A stretch of DNA of 64,000 bases from Caldicoprobacter guelmensis (GCF_016908415.1 NZ_JAFBDW010000003.1:1-64000), one strand, 5' to 3'. Counted from the first letter of the stretch, positions 17,137-27,535 are shown. Made by a program: numbers and translations. Notes: generated by a model from the letters alone, not told the origin.

Positions 17137-18290
17137 AAAGCGAAAAAGTAGAGGGTATAGGTTCTATACAGGGCGGTGAATACCAAACAATTTCAATTGA
17201 TGGCATTGGCAAACTAAAGGGACCAGTTACCGCCAGACAAATAACTGTAAACGGAATGTTTAAAAGCAAAGGTAAGATTACCGCTGATGAAATGCGAATA
17301 GATGGCATTGCAAGGATATTCCGAGACATCAAGGTAAAAAGTGTAAAAATAGACGGTATACTAAAGATGCGTAGGGCTTCTTTAAATGCGGATAAGATTG
17401 TGTGTGATGGTATTATGACCTCAAACCGTGAAGTTTGCGCTGATGAGATCTATGTGGATGGCATTTGTTCGGTTTCAAAGATGTATGGCGACAGTATAGT
17501 TTTGAAAAATAATTATGATAAGATCAAAAGTATGAGAAACCCAATACCCATAAGATTAAGACCATTTCTCAAGTTATATTTCGGCCGCGATATAAGCGTG
17601 GAACATTCATTTGTGGATGTGTTGGAATGTACCAATTTAGAAGCAGAAGGGCTCAAAGCCAAGGTCGTTCGAGCAAATAATGTAAAGCTCAAAGGCAACT
17701 GTATTGTTGATAGGCTGTATTGCGATGGTCAAATCATCATTGATGATACCTGCAAGGTGAACAATATCTTTTCTAATAACCAGAAAATAACATTGAAAAA
17801 GGAGATGACCGATATGGCAAATGCAACTCTTGTAAAAATTTTGGATTTGTATAAGCATGGAAAGATAGATGCCGATGAAGCAGAGAAGATGATAAATTCA
17901 ATAAGGGATAATTTGAGAATAGAAGATGGTTCTCGTAAGGGCGATTTTACTGACCTACCCTGGGAAGATGACGGGAAACTGCGCATAGTAGCGTTTATCG
18001 GCAGAAAACTGTTGAAAAAGGGCGACCCCGACTCAACCAGCATCGAAGTAAAATACGACGGTGAGGCTTTAGATATAGAATGCCACGGCAACCTATCTTG
18101 CAGCGATGTAAAGGGGAACGTCAGCGCTAAAGGAAATGTCACCTGCCGAAATGTAGGAGGCAATGTCAACGCAGGAGGAAACGCTACCTGTGAAAATATA
18201 GAAGGCAATGTATCTGCAGGAGGTAACATACATTGTAAAAATATTAACGGAAGTGTAGCAGCAGGTGGAGGCATACATATAGAAAAATAA
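17133..18290 (+). CDS. yhbF: Bactofilin-like protein with SHOCT-like helix and C-terminal repeats, YhbF-like
   Basis: The 385-residue protein has three parts. Residues 1-215 are a beta-helical array with an ISIDGIGKLKG / ITVNGMFKSKG / MRIDGIARIF / VKIDGILKMR rhythm of roughly 18-20 residues. Residues 228-265 form a helical SHOCT-like segment (TLVKILDLYKHGKIDADEAE). From about 280 there is a YDGEALDIECHG strand region, then four short GNVSAGGN-type repeats, each with a conserved Cys. It overlaps the previous gene by four bases. The C-terminal repeat block probably forms a regular beta-solenoid; the Cys ladder is notable. Function is unknown beyond probable self-assembly. Confidence 0.78.
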   Translation: MKSEKVEGIGSIQGGEYQTISIDGIGKLKGPVTARQITVNGMFKSKGKITADEMRIDGIARIFRDIKVKSVKIDGILKMRRASLNADKIVCDGIMTSNREVCADEIYVDGICSVSKMYGDSIVLKNNYDKIKSMRNPIPIRLRPFLKLYFGRDISVEHSFVDVLECTNLEAEGLKAKVVRANNVKLKGNCIVDRLYCDGQIIIDDTCKVNNIFSNNQKITLKKEMTDMANATLVKILDLYKHGKIDADEAEKMINSIRDNLRIEDGSRKGDFTDLPWEDDGKLRIVAFIGRKLLKKGDPDSTSIEVKYDGEALDIECHGNLSCSDVKGNVSAKGNVTCRNVGGNVNAGGNATCENIEGNVSAGGNIHCKNINGSVAAGGGIHIEK

Positions 18291-18351
18291 CTTTAAAGAG
18301 ACGTGGCATTTCCAATAAAGCCATTTTCATGAAGAGGGGAATGAGAATAAG

Positions 18352-20181
18352 GTGTTAAAGTTAAAACCAAGAGCAGATAATAAGACAAAACCCAAGTATA
18401 CTACTATGCAAAATGTGGCCTTTGTAGTAAAAGGGGCATGGAAATATGATAAATTTGTATTTATATATTTTGGGCTATACACTGTACTGTCTGCCATTGC
18501 TCCTTTTATTTCAATATTTTTCCCCCGGTTTATACTGCAGGAACTATTAAATGCAAAACGTCCTGAGATGTTGATAATTTTGCTTGCAGGTTTTTTCTCA
18601 TGCGCTTCAATTACCGGTTTCTTGACAGCCTACCTAAGGAATGCATATTATCCACATATGGTGAAGGTAAGGTTTGAATACATACGCATGCACCAGCAGA
18701 AATGTATGACCACCGATTTTCAGAATACCGAGGACCCGCAGTTTCTAAACGATATGCAAACTGCTTTTCGCTGTCTGGATAACAACAATATCGGTATAGA
18801 AGGGGTACTGCACAAGTTATTCGGGTTTGCAGGAAATATATTGGCACTTCTGGGTTATATAACTATTGTAGCGACCTTGAATATTTTTGTGCTTATGTAT
18901 CTCATTGCAAATGTCATCATATCTTATTACCTGACTTTTTTGGCCAGAAAATTCGAGCACAGCAAAAAGGACGAGATATCCGAAAACGACAGGCGTTCAC
19001 AATATTTGTATAATATTATGTACGACTTCGCTTATGGAAAAGAGCTACGGATTTTAGGGATCCGCGACTGGATTGCCGAACTATTCAAACTATACAAGGA
19101 AAGACGCCTCAAAATTCACAGAGAGATTAGATTAAAGTATTTCAAGGCGGGTATAGCAGATACGCTGCTGCTACTAATCCGGGAAGGCATTATTTATGCA
19201 TATTTAATCTCCTTGGTAATAGCCGGAAAGCTGTCAATCCCCGATTTTACCATGTACTTTACTACTATAGCCCAGTTTGCCAGCTGGTTTACAAACGTCA
19301 TCAATGACATAGCTCATATTAGAGCCCAGAATTTATATATATGTGACTTCAGAAGTTTCATAGAAAAACAAGATATTATGGCCAGTGATGATACTGTTCC
19401 TTTACCCGAGGGACCATACGAGTTTGAGTTTCGCAATGTTTCGTTTAAATACCCCAATAGTAATACCTACATCTTTAAAGATTTAAGTATAAGAATACCG
19501 GCGGGGCAAAAGCTGGCCATTGTTGGGCATAACGGAGCAGGTAAAACCACCTTTGTCAAACTGTTATGCCGGCTATATGATGTCACTGAGGGTGAAATAT
19601 TATTGAATGGCATAAATATTAAACGATTTAACAGAGAAGAGTATTACAAATTGTTCTCGGTGGTTTTTCAGGATATAAAGCCGCTTGCCTTTTCGGTTGC
19701 CGAAAATGTGGCAGTATGTGAAAAGAAGAACATTGATCATGAAAAGCTGAAAAGCGCTCTTGAACAGGCGGGAATTTGGAATAAAATATGCAGCCTTAAA
19801 AACGGGGTTGACACAAGCATGCTGAAAATACTGGACGATGACGGTGTAGAATTTTCCGGAGGAGAAAACCAGAAGATCGCAATAGCCCGAGCGCTGTATA
19901 AGGACGCTCCCATTGTGGTCCTGGATGAACCCACAGCCGCATTGGACGCGTTGGCAGAATACAGCATATATATGAGCTTCAATAGAATGGTTAAAAACAA
20001 GACTGCAATTTATATTTCCCATCGTTTGGCATCAACGCGTTTTTGCGACGCGATCGCTATGTTTGAAAATGGTAAGTTGGTTGAATACGGTACCCATGAT
20101 GAATTGATAGCGCTTAACGGCAAATATGCTGATATGTTCACTGTACAGGCCAAGTATTACAGAGAGGAAGTGGCAGTATGA
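18352..20181 (+). CDS. ABC exporter half-transporter 1 (permease-ATPase fusion)
   Basis: A 609-residue protein with an N-terminal six-helix exporter domain (about residues 30-330) and a C-terminal ATPase: Walker A VGHNGAGKTT, signature FSGGENQKIAIARAL, Walker B IVVLDEPTAALD and switch motif YISHRLAS. GTG 18352 lies 61 bases after the bactofilin gene, and the stop overlaps the next exporter gene by four bases, suggesting a heterodimer with it. The membrane domain lacks a peptidase domain, so it is not a PCAT exporter. Substrate unknown. Confidence 0.92.
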   Translation: MLKLKPRADNKTKPKYTTMQNVAFVVKGAWKYDKFVFIYFGLYTVLSAIAPFISIFFPRFILQELLNAKRPEMLIILLAGFFSCASITGFLTAYLRNAYYPHMVKVRFEYIRMHQQKCMTTDFQNTEDPQFLNDMQTAFRCLDNNNIGIEGVLHKLFGFAGNILALLGYITIVATLNIFVLMYLIANVIISYYLTFLARKFEHSKKDEISENDRRSQYLYNIMYDFAYGKELRILGIRDWIAELFKLYKERRLKIHREIRLKYFKAGIADTLLLLIREGIIYAYLISLVIAGKLSIPDFTMYFTTIAQFASWFTNVINDIAHIRAQNLYICDFRSFIEKQDIMASDDTVPLPEGPYEFEFRNVSFKYPNSNTYIFKDLSIRIPAGQKLAIVGHNGAGKTTFVKLLCRLYDVTEGEILLNGINIKRFNREEYYKLFSVVFQDIKPLAFSVAENVAVCEKKNIDHEKLKSALEQAGIWNKICSLKNGVDTSMLKILDDDGVEFSGGENQKIAIARALYKDAPIVVLDEPTAALDALAEYSIYMSFNRMVKNKTAIYISHRLASTRFCDAIAMFENGKLVEYGTHDELIALNGKYADMFTVQAKYYREEVAV

Positions 20182-21965
20182 AAGCTCCAAACACCGGGCT
20201 TCTAAAAAAAGACCTATGGGTTGCATGGCGCTTTTTAAGTCTCACCCACTCCATATCCAGAAATTACATTCCTCTCGTTATATTCTCTTCCGCCTTTAAA
20301 GCAGCTGCGCCTTTTATAAACATTATTATGCCAAGATTCATACTGAACGAGCTCATGGGCAGCCAAAGGATAGAAGTGTTTATTCTGCTGGTGGGCATTG
20401 TAGTATTTGGCAATGGCGTATTTAATTTGATAAACCGTTTTTTCGATACCAAAATTGATATCGCCAACGTGGCCCTAGTAAACGGCTTTGAACTGCACTT
20501 GGGAAAACACATAATGAACCTGGACTTTGAAAAAATAGAAGACCCTGAGGTGCTGGACCAGAAGGAAAAAGCACTGTTTACCATAAACAATCAGGGGGCA
20601 ATATGGCGAATGATAGGCAGCATAATAAATCTGGTTCAGACCTCAATGTCAATTGTAGGGCTTATCGCCATCGTTTCAACCTTAAATGCATTTTTACTTG
20701 TTATCATCCTATCCATTGTCCTCATTAATTCTTTCATATTCAAAAAATCTCAAGCAGTTCAATTCAAATTTTATCAGGAATTGATACCCATAAACCGCAG
20801 AATTGGATATTATATAAGTTTAACCAGCGACTTTTCTATAGCCAAGGATGTCAGGATTTACAGCATGTCACCCTACATTCTCAGAAAACAAGACGATTAC
20901 ATCGAAAAAATCTTTAATGGCTTTGGCAAGCTGTTTGGAATAAACGGAAAATACGAGGGGTTATCAAATATAAACCTGCAAATACAGATGATAGTTGTAT
21001 ATTCATATATGGTATGGCAGGTGTTTAAAAATGCCATAACCATAGGTGACTTTACCATGTATGTTTCAGCGGCAAGCAGTTTTTCTACCAATGTATCCGC
21101 CTTTTTAGCACAGTTTATCGAGTTCAGGCAGATGTGCAGGTATTTGGACTTGTATTTACAGTTTGAAGGTATACCGTCAAGAGTCAAAACCGGAACCAGA
21201 AAGATACAAAACATGGATAATATTACCGTTGAATTCAAAAATGTATGGTTTAAATATCCCCGTAGCAACGATTATGCCTTAAAAGATGTCTCAATCAAGA
21301 TAGAAAATGGCCAAAAATTGGCCATTGTAGGGCAGAACGGAGCAGGCAAAACGACTTTTATCAAGCTGCTGTGCAGGCTGTATGAACCCGAAAGAGGAGA
21401 GATTCTGCTAAACGGCATTAATATTCAGGAGTTTGATTTTAACGAGTACATGAAGCTGCTCTCTGTGGTTTTTCAGGACTACAAGTTATTCTCTTTTACC
21501 ATAAAAGAAAATCTGGTTTTCAATCAGCCTTGTGATGAGGAGGCGCTCATTGCAGCACTTAAAAAGGTGGGCATTTATGATAAAATTCAGAGCTTGGAAT
21601 ACGGCGTTGACACCTCTCTATACAAGAATTTTGATAAAAAAGGCGTAGAGCTATCAGGCGGAGAGATGCAAAAGCTGGCTATTGCTCGGGCTCTTTATAA
21701 AAATTCTCCAATAGTGATACTTGATGAGCCCACAGCAGCTCTAGACCCTTATGCCGAGTTTGAAATCTACTCAAAATTTAACGAGCTGGTAAAAAATAAA
21801 ACCGCAATTTATATCTCCCACCGTTTATCCAGCTGTAAGTTTTGCGATAAAATTGCGGTTTTCGATAACGGCAGATTAGTGGAATATGGGACCCACGCTG
21901 AGCTAGAAAAAGCAGGAGGTATATACTCTACAATGTGGAAAGCCCAGGCGCAGTATTATGTATAG
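20178..21965 (+). CDS. ABC exporter half-transporter 2 (permease-ATPase fusion)
   Basis: The 595-residue partner of the preceding protein has the same order: six-helix domain, then Walker A VGQNGAGKTT, signature LSGGEMQKLAIARAL, Walker B IVILDEPTAALD and YISHRLSS. Both proteins keep consensus catalytic Glu and switch His residues, so neither nucleotide site looks degenerate. It is the last gene of the operon, and its 3' end overlaps the convergent DUF2207 gene by ten bases, so no separate terminator fits between them. Confidence 0.92.
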   Translation: MKAPNTGLLKKDLWVAWRFLSLTHSISRNYIPLVIFSSAFKAAAPFINIIMPRFILNELMGSQRIEVFILLVGIVVFGNGVFNLINRFFDTKIDIANVALVNGFELHLGKHIMNLDFEKIEDPEVLDQKEKALFTINNQGAIWRMIGSIINLVQTSMSIVGLIAIVSTLNAFLLVIILSIVLINSFIFKKSQAVQFKFYQELIPINRRIGYYISLTSDFSIAKDVRIYSMSPYILRKQDDYIEKIFNGFGKLFGINGKYEGLSNINLQIQMIVVYSYMVWQVFKNAITIGDFTMYVSAASSFSTNVSAFLAQFIEFRQMCRYLDLYLQFEGIPSRVKTGTRKIQNMDNITVEFKNVWFKYPRSNDYALKDVSIKIENGQKLAIVGQNGAGKTTFIKLLCRLYEPERGEILLNGINIQEFDFNEYMKLLSVVFQDYKLFSFTIKENLVFNQPCDEEALIAALKKVGIYDKIQSLEYGVDTSLYKNFDKKGVELSGGEMQKLAIARALYKNSPIVILDEPTAALDPYAEFEIYSKFNELVKNKTAIYISHRLSSCKFCDKIAVFDNGRLVEYGTHAELEKAGGIYSTMWKAQAQYYV

Positions 21966-23770
21966 GTGTCACTCTTTCTGTAACTTCGTCCGGTGCTGAG
22001 AGGTTTAATAACATACAGCCAACTCAATATTCTAGCTCGCTTAAATCGCATAAGGTTAAGCCTTTTTGCAAGGTCAAGCCAATGGTCTATAGCAACGAAG
22101 TTTTCTGGACGCAAAACAGCTAGGTCGCTATTTAAAAGTGCCCTGACGGAATATGGATATGCTTTGTGCAGCCCCTCAACAACATATCTAGCTATTCCTA
22201 AGGTAAATGCGTAAGCAAGGAAGCTTTCCCAATCCTTAAGGGGTAATTTATAGGCCTCACGGCTAAGCCTCTTCAACTCCTTCTTAAACCTGATCCAGTT
22301 CTTATAATGCTGCTTACCAAAGGGTGTCCTTTTATAGGCCTTAAAAAAGGGCACCCTCTTATTAAACCCCCACCGCATAGCCTGCCTTAATACAAGTTTC
22401 TTCCATATTAAAAAACGGTTATGGAACTCTTTGCCAAATCCTCCGCCATAGGCAGCCTGCAGTATGGCCCCAGTTGAGACCTTTTTCCCGTCACCTATAT
22501 CCTTAAAAAACCAATTTATCAGATACTCCTCATGAGACTTTAAACTGTCACGTTTAAAGTCCCTTAAAGTAAGAACATAACATCCCTCGCCTGATACCTC
22601 AATGTCAAGATAATTCCTCACCGCCAGATCTATAAGCGTTGCCACCATATCTGCAGGGACAATTTTCCTTCCGCGCAGCAGTGCTCCAAGCTCAGCGGGG
22701 GTATAATAGTCAGCCGGCAAACGTACAGGGCTTATCACTTCTTGCTTGGCATCTCCTGATTTCCCATACACATTCACCAGTTGTCTTGTCACAGCTCCAT
22801 CCAATCCTGAAGCGCTTGTTCCAGCATAGGCCTGTCCCTTGAGAAAGGATAAAAAAGCAGATGACTTTGAGCAACGTTTTCCTACCCATGCCCATGCGCA
22901 AATCATTATGATTATAATCCCTGCTATGGCACCTCCTACAGCAACAAAACGCAGCTTCCGTTCCTTCTCCTCCTTACGCCTTAAAAGCTCCATCTCCTCT
23001 GCCTTCATGCTTTGTTCTTGCAAAATACTATTCAAACCATCATTATCGATGACCTTTCTACCTTGAGTCACTCCATCCTTTGGAAATACCAGAGTAACCT
23101 CTACGAATTCACCCGCGCTTAATCTCGTCACTGTTATACTAGCTGTACCATCCTCTAATACCTCACAGCCTCCTTCTAAAGCTCCGTATACAAATGGTTT
23201 CAAGCCATCGGGCTTTGTCCCTTCGGGCAAGGTTATATTCATATTAAATTTATGCACTTCTAGGCCGTATCCCTTTATAACTGGATTCCAGTAAAGCACA
23301 GCTGTATCTTTATAAAGCGACACCAGGTCATTGAGCCTGTACTTCAAAACAAAGGTGTGTTCACCACCGTCAGGGGGAAATATTAAAACATCCTCTATTT
23401 CGTCCGGTATATCGCCTGGCCGGGTTGCAAAAGCCCTGGTGATGCCTCCATCGGGTTTATCCACAAACTTATATGGCTCAAGCTTGGATTGGGTACTATC
23501 TTCTGTATCGGCAGATTTCACTGATAAGACTTCTAAGTTTTCCATGCTGGAGGAATTGGAAATATCGATATGCCTCACCACAGGACCCTGGTGGCCGTGC
23601 TTTACATCATAAGTTATGTATTCCTCCACATCCATAGAGCCATCCGGATTAATCACAGCCGAGATGTTCCACTCCTGCACAGAATACTTGGGCGATGAAT
23701 CAGCATATACTGTAAATGCTACAAAAACACCAATTATTAAAAGCAACAGTGCAAATCCCCATTTTCTCAC
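21956..23770 (-). CDS. DUF2207 membrane protein
   Basis: The 604-residue protein has a signal peptide (residues 1-23), an extracytoplasmic Ig-like DUF2207 domain (about 28-235; WNISAVINPDGSMDVEEYITYD, then VLYWNPVIKGYGLEV), a Glu/Lys/Arg-rich coil, one clear membrane helix (about residues 270-292, VAVGGAIAGIIIIMICAWAW), and a cytoplasmic C-terminal region starting at LPADYYTPAELGALLRG. Most DUF2207 proteins have additional helices and a Gly/Ser-rich tail; here the end is basic and short. Function unknown. It is divergent from the SpoIID/LytB gene and convergent with the ABC exporter. Confidence 0.85.
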   Translation of the reverse strand: MRKWGFALLLLIIGVFVAFTVYADSSPKYSVQEWNISAVINPDGSMDVEEYITYDVKHGHQGPVVRHIDISNSSSMENLEVLSVKSADTEDSTQSKLEPYKFVDKPDGGITRAFATRPGDIPDEIEDVLIFPPDGGEHTFVLKYRLNDLVSLYKDTAVLYWNPVIKGYGLEVHKFNMNITLPEGTKPDGLKPFVYGALEGGCEVLEDGTASITVTRLSAGEFVEVTLVFPKDGVTQGRKVIDNDGLNSILQEQSMKAEEMELLRRKEEKERKLRFVAVGGAIAGIIIIMICAWAWVGKRCSKSSAFLSFLKGQAYAGTSASGLDGAVTRQLVNVYGKSGDAKQEVISPVRLPADYYTPAELGALLRGRKIVPADMVATLIDLAVRNYLDIEVSGEGCYVLTLRDFKRDSLKSHEEYLINWFFKDIGDGKKVSTGAILQAAYGGGFGKEFHNRFLIWKKLVLRQAMRWGFNKRVPFFKAYKRTPFGKQHYKNWIRFKKELKRLSREAYKLPLKDWESFLAYAFTLGIARYVVEGLHKAYPYSVRALLNSDLAVLRPENFVAIDHWLDLAKRLNLMRFKRARILSWLYVIKPLSTGRSYRKSDTYT

Positions 23771-23910
23771 AACAACAACCCCCCGTCTGTATCTATTGTA
23801 ACACGAAAGCCTTTAATATTTCTACACAAAAAAAGCAAAAAAGTCCCTAATGCTGCATAGCATATGATAAAATAATGTTAGAGCTTCCAGATAACAGGAG
23901 GTTACGCCTT

Positions 23911-26118
23911 ATGAAAGTAATCCGATTTCCACACATTTTAATGCTGATCTTTTTTATTGCCCTCATACTATTGATTGTACATATTTCGTATACACCACCT
24001 CCTGCAAATGCCGTTAAACAGTTTCTGGACTACCTATTGGCTCGCGATGAAAGGCTTTATGGCTTGCTGGACAGGCACGTAGACAAAAGCCATCCTTTTA
24101 TAAACTTGGCATTGGAGCTAATTCCCTTTAAACAGTACAAAATAGCAGAATGCAAACCTATAGAAAACAATGCTTACAGAGTAAGGGCATTGCTGTATAT
24201 GAAAGAGGGCTATATAAGCGTTCCATTCATGGTGGCGAAAACTTACAATAAATGGTACATACAATACCTGCCCAGCGTGAGCCATTTCTCAGCTGCAATA
24301 CCTGTTAAAGTAAACGGTTCAACCCGACATCCGTCGGAAGTTGCACTATACATAGCTCAGGATCAACTTCTTTGCACCAATCCATTGCCATCCGAAAAGA
24401 TTAAAGACTTTACCCCCTCCGAGATAACACTGGTGGAAAACCAGATTGTATATATAAATCCGCTTAAGTCCGTGAAACTTTCAAAAGTCTTAGCAGCATC
24501 TCGCTCAGGCCGGTATATTGAAGATTCGCTCCTTGGCAGGCTCCCAATAACCGACAACCTTTTTGTGTACTCCATCAAAGAAAGCTCGGTCATCTATCAG
24601 GGTATGATGTCAGGCCTGGTGGGGTGTACTGATTCAACGCTGTTTTGCGATAACGATGGTAAAGGCCGTACCATCATCATACAGGACCAGCTTTTGCCAA
24701 GGGACGGGGTGCGGGTACTCATAAAAAACAAAAAGGACAACGACATACTTCACAGCCAGGTCAGCATCACATGCGATACAGACTTTACTGCTCAGACGTT
24801 GATACAGCCCATCTCCCGTACATTTATGGCAAACGAAGTAATAACTCTTAAACCCGATGCCAACGGCATAGCCCTGTATGTAAATGGGCAAAAGGTGGCT
24901 TCCTCACCCCACAGGTGGTACATACGCCCTGTGGAAGGCGGAAGGCTCAGCATACTGGATCGCAATGGGAGTTCAAGTAAAACATCAGGCAGCATGCCCT
25001 ATAGAGGAACTATAGAGATAGCCTTAAACGGTGATGATGACCATGGTCTTATAGTGGTAAACGAGCTTGACCTGGAGGAGTACCTGTACACCGTGGTGCC
25101 CAGCGAAATGCCCGTAAAATTTGGGCTTGAGGCTTTAAAAGTACAGGCCATAGCCGCCAGGTCATATGCCATACGATGCTTCAAATCCGAGGGCTACGCA
25201 GCTTTTGGAGCCCATGTGGATGACAGCACCGCCAGCCAGGTGTACAACTCCATAGCCGAACAACCTATTGCCGTTCAAGCGGTGAATGAAACACGGGGGC
25301 TGGTAGGCTTCTTTGGTGACCAGGTGATAGACGCACGCTTCTTCTCGACCTCCTGCGGATACACCGCCAACTTTCACGAGGTGTGGAGCGATAAGAACAA
25401 CAAATTTCCCTCGCATGAGGTCCCCTATTTGATAGCTAAGCCCCAGTTCCCCAGCAACGTCCCTGACCTCCACAACGAAGAGAACTTCAGAGCATTCATA
25501 GACCAAAAGGATTTAGACGGTTACGACCGCTTTTCGCCGTTTTTCCGCTGGAGCGTCACCATGACCCGCCAGCAGCTTGAAGCCAGCATTCAGCACAATC
25601 TACCGCTCATACAGCGCTCGCAGCCCGCATTCGTCCTCACAAGAAAGGGTGAGAACGAATTTATACAGCAGGAGATACCGCAGGATATCGGAGAGCTGCA
25701 GAACCTGGTTGTGACACGGCGCGGCCAGGGCGGAAACATGATGGAACTCGAAATAACCACCACCCATGGAGTATTTAAAGTCATAAAAGAATACAATATA
25801 CGAAAGGTGCTCCAGCCAGTTAACTATCTTGACATCAAGCACCCCATAAAGCTATACTGCCAAGATGGGTCGGTAAGGGATAACTTCCCTATACTGCCCA
25901 GCGCTTTCGCCTATATCAACATACTGAGAAATTCTGAAGGGGCAATCGAAGAGGTAACCATCTCGGGAGGCGGTTACGGTCACGGCGTTGGCATGAGTCA
26001 GTACGGCGCCTACGGTCTATCACTGCTGGGTTATTCATATGAGCAGATCTTCCAGCACTTTTACCCCGGCTGCCAGATTAGGAACATATACGAAAACAAC
26101 CCTTCATTTAACCAATAG
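23911..26118 (+). CDS. SpoIID/LytB-domain protein (lytic amidase-enhancer/transglycosylase family)
   Basis: The 735-residue product has an N-terminal membrane anchor (residues 8-28), a roughly 100-residue NTF2-like extracellular region, and a C-terminal SpoIID/LytB domain: LDLEEYLYTVVPSEMP, ALKVQAIAARSYA, TASQVYNS, STSCGYTANFHEVW and the closing GGGYGHGVGMSQYGAYGLS. SpoIID itself degrades glycan strands during engulfment; this protein is about twice its length, so a LytB-like or vegetative wall role is as likely. ATG 23911 has AGGAGG 9 bases upstream; twelve codons of upstream frame are excluded. It is followed closely by the CCA-adding enzyme gene. Confidence 0.9.
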   Translation: MKVIRFPHILMLIFFIALILLIVHISYTPPPANAVKQFLDYLLARDERLYGLLDRHVDKSHPFINLALELIPFKQYKIAECKPIENNAYRVRALLYMKEGYISVPFMVAKTYNKWYIQYLPSVSHFSAAIPVKVNGSTRHPSEVALYIAQDQLLCTNPLPSEKIKDFTPSEITLVENQIVYINPLKSVKLSKVLAASRSGRYIEDSLLGRLPITDNLFVYSIKESSVIYQGMMSGLVGCTDSTLFCDNDGKGRTIIIQDQLLPRDGVRVLIKNKKDNDILHSQVSITCDTDFTAQTLIQPISRTFMANEVITLKPDANGIALYVNGQKVASSPHRWYIRPVEGGRLSILDRNGSSSKTSGSMPYRGTIEIALNGDDDHGLIVVNELDLEEYLYTVVPSEMPVKFGLEALKVQAIAARSYAIRCFKSEGYAAFGAHVDDSTASQVYNSIAEQPIAVQAVNETRGLVGFFGDQVIDARFFSTSCGYTANFHEVWSDKNNKFPSHEVPYLIAKPQFPSNVPDLHNEENFRAFIDQKDLDGYDRFSPFFRWSVTMTRQQLEASIQHNLPLIQRSQPAFVLTRKGENEFIQQEIPQDIGELQNLVVTRRGQGGNMMELEITTTHGVFKVIKEYNIRKVLQPVNYLDIKHPIKLYCQDGSVRDNFPILPSAFAYINILRNSEGAIEEVTISGGGYGHGVGMSQYGAYGLSLLGYSYEQIFQHFYPGCQIRNIYENNPSFNQ

Positions 26119-26170
26119 AAAACTTGCCAAAATGCATCTCATTAAAAATGCAAGCAGGGAGATGACCTCC

Positions 26171-27535
26171 ATGAAAGGCAATATAAATATATCCCTTCCC
26201 AAAGAAGTGGAAATAATACTAAACCGAATTATGGAAGAGGGTGGGCAGGCGTACGTTGTAGGCGGTGCCGTCCGCGATGTCCTCCTGGGCAGGCCCGTAA
26301 AAGACTGGGACATCGCCACGTCCTTTCACCCCGATGATATCGAGAGGATATTCTCGTTTGCTCGCACCATTCCCACCGGCAAAAAATACGGCACAGTAAC
26401 AGTCGTGATAAACGATATGCCCGTTGAGGTCACCACCTTCAGGGGGGAGGGGCGATACAGCGATTTTCGCCACCCTTCTAAGATAACGTTTCTGTCGGAT
26501 ATCATAGAAGACCTGTCACGGCGGGATTTCACCATAAACGCCATGGCCTACAATCCATATCTTAATGAGCCCTTGATAGACCCCTTCGATGGGTACAGCG
26601 ACCTATCGCGAAAACTAATAAGAACGGTAGGCAAGCCAGAGCATCGCTTTGAGGAAGACCCGCTGCGCATAATGCGAGGAATAAGGTTTTGCGCCGAACT
26701 GGGCTTTAGGCTGGAGGAGAACACCTTTAAGGCAGCCTGTACCCATCATCGCCTGCTCTCCAAGATCTCCCCCGAGAGAATCCGGGACGAGCTCAACAAA
26801 ATAATGGCTGCTTCTAACCCGTTTGAGTCTCTCATGCTGCTTTATGAAACCGGTATCTTTGAGGTAATACTTCCGGAACTTTATCAGCACTTGTCAAATA
26901 CAGGACAGCTGGCATTCAAAGCCATAAAACTGTGCAGGCCTGATACCGTCTTACGTCTTGCAGCGCTGTACTGCTGCATTATGGTCCAACCGGTCAGTCC
27001 ACTGCATCAAACGGCAAATGGTAGCGATTTTGAGCAATCCGCGCACCGGCTGGCCGATAAAGCCGAACTGGTAGAACGTTCGCTGAAGCGACTGCGCTAC
27101 GACAACAAAACTGTACACAGAGTGATGCAGCTTACATCCAGCTTTCCTGTGGAGTTCAGTAGCGACAAGGCCGAAGCGGCCTATCAGATAAGGAAGCTAA
27201 TGGGCAACCTTGGTATAGAAGACACCTTCCACCTTTTGGAGCTTAAGCGCGCATACCTTTTGACTGCAGGACAAAAAGGAGAGTCAGAAAAGATGGCGGC
27301 TCTTACATCAATGGCCCATGAGATTTTAGCAAGGGGAGATGCTTTAAAACTTTCGCAACTTGCCATCAACGGCCATGACGTAATGGCATCAGGAATAGGC
27401 ATCAATAACCCACAAGACATCGGCAAAGCCCTAAGACAAGCCCACGAATGGGTGTTAATGCATCCCGAGTGGAATGATAAAGAACTTCTACTGTCTAAGC
27501 TCAAAGCATTGTATAAACAGGATAAGGAGAAATAA
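26171..27535 (+). CDS. cca: CCA tRNA nucleotidyltransferase / poly(A) polymerase family (class II)
   Basis: A 454-residue enzyme adding or repairing the 3' CCA of tRNA. The head domain shows GGAVRDVLLGRPVKDWDIAT with the metal-binding DxD, the neck region RRDFTINAMAYNP, and the template-reading motif EDPLRIMRGIRFCAELGF. The C-terminal helical body is present. ATG 26171 has AGGGAG 9 bases upstream and matches relatives; the frame is open back to 26039 inside the previous gene. A terminator follows. Confidence 0.94.
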   Translation: MKGNINISLPKEVEIILNRIMEEGGQAYVVGGAVRDVLLGRPVKDWDIATSFHPDDIERIFSFARTIPTGKKYGTVTVVINDMPVEVTTFRGEGRYSDFRHPSKITFLSDIIEDLSRRDFTINAMAYNPYLNEPLIDPFDGYSDLSRKLIRTVGKPEHRFEEDPLRIMRGIRFCAELGFRLEENTFKAACTHHRLLSKISPERIRDELNKIMAASNPFESLMLLYETGIFEVILPELYQHLSNTGQLAFKAIKLCRPDTVLRLAALYCCIMVQPVSPLHQTANGSDFEQSAHRLADKAELVERSLKRLRYDNKTVHRVMQLTSSFPVEFSSDKAEAAYQIRKLMGNLGIEDTFHLLELKRAYLLTAGQKGESEKMAALTSMAHEILARGDALKLSQLAINGHDVMASGIGINNPQDIGKALRQAHEWVLMHPEWNDKELLLSKLKALYKQDKEK

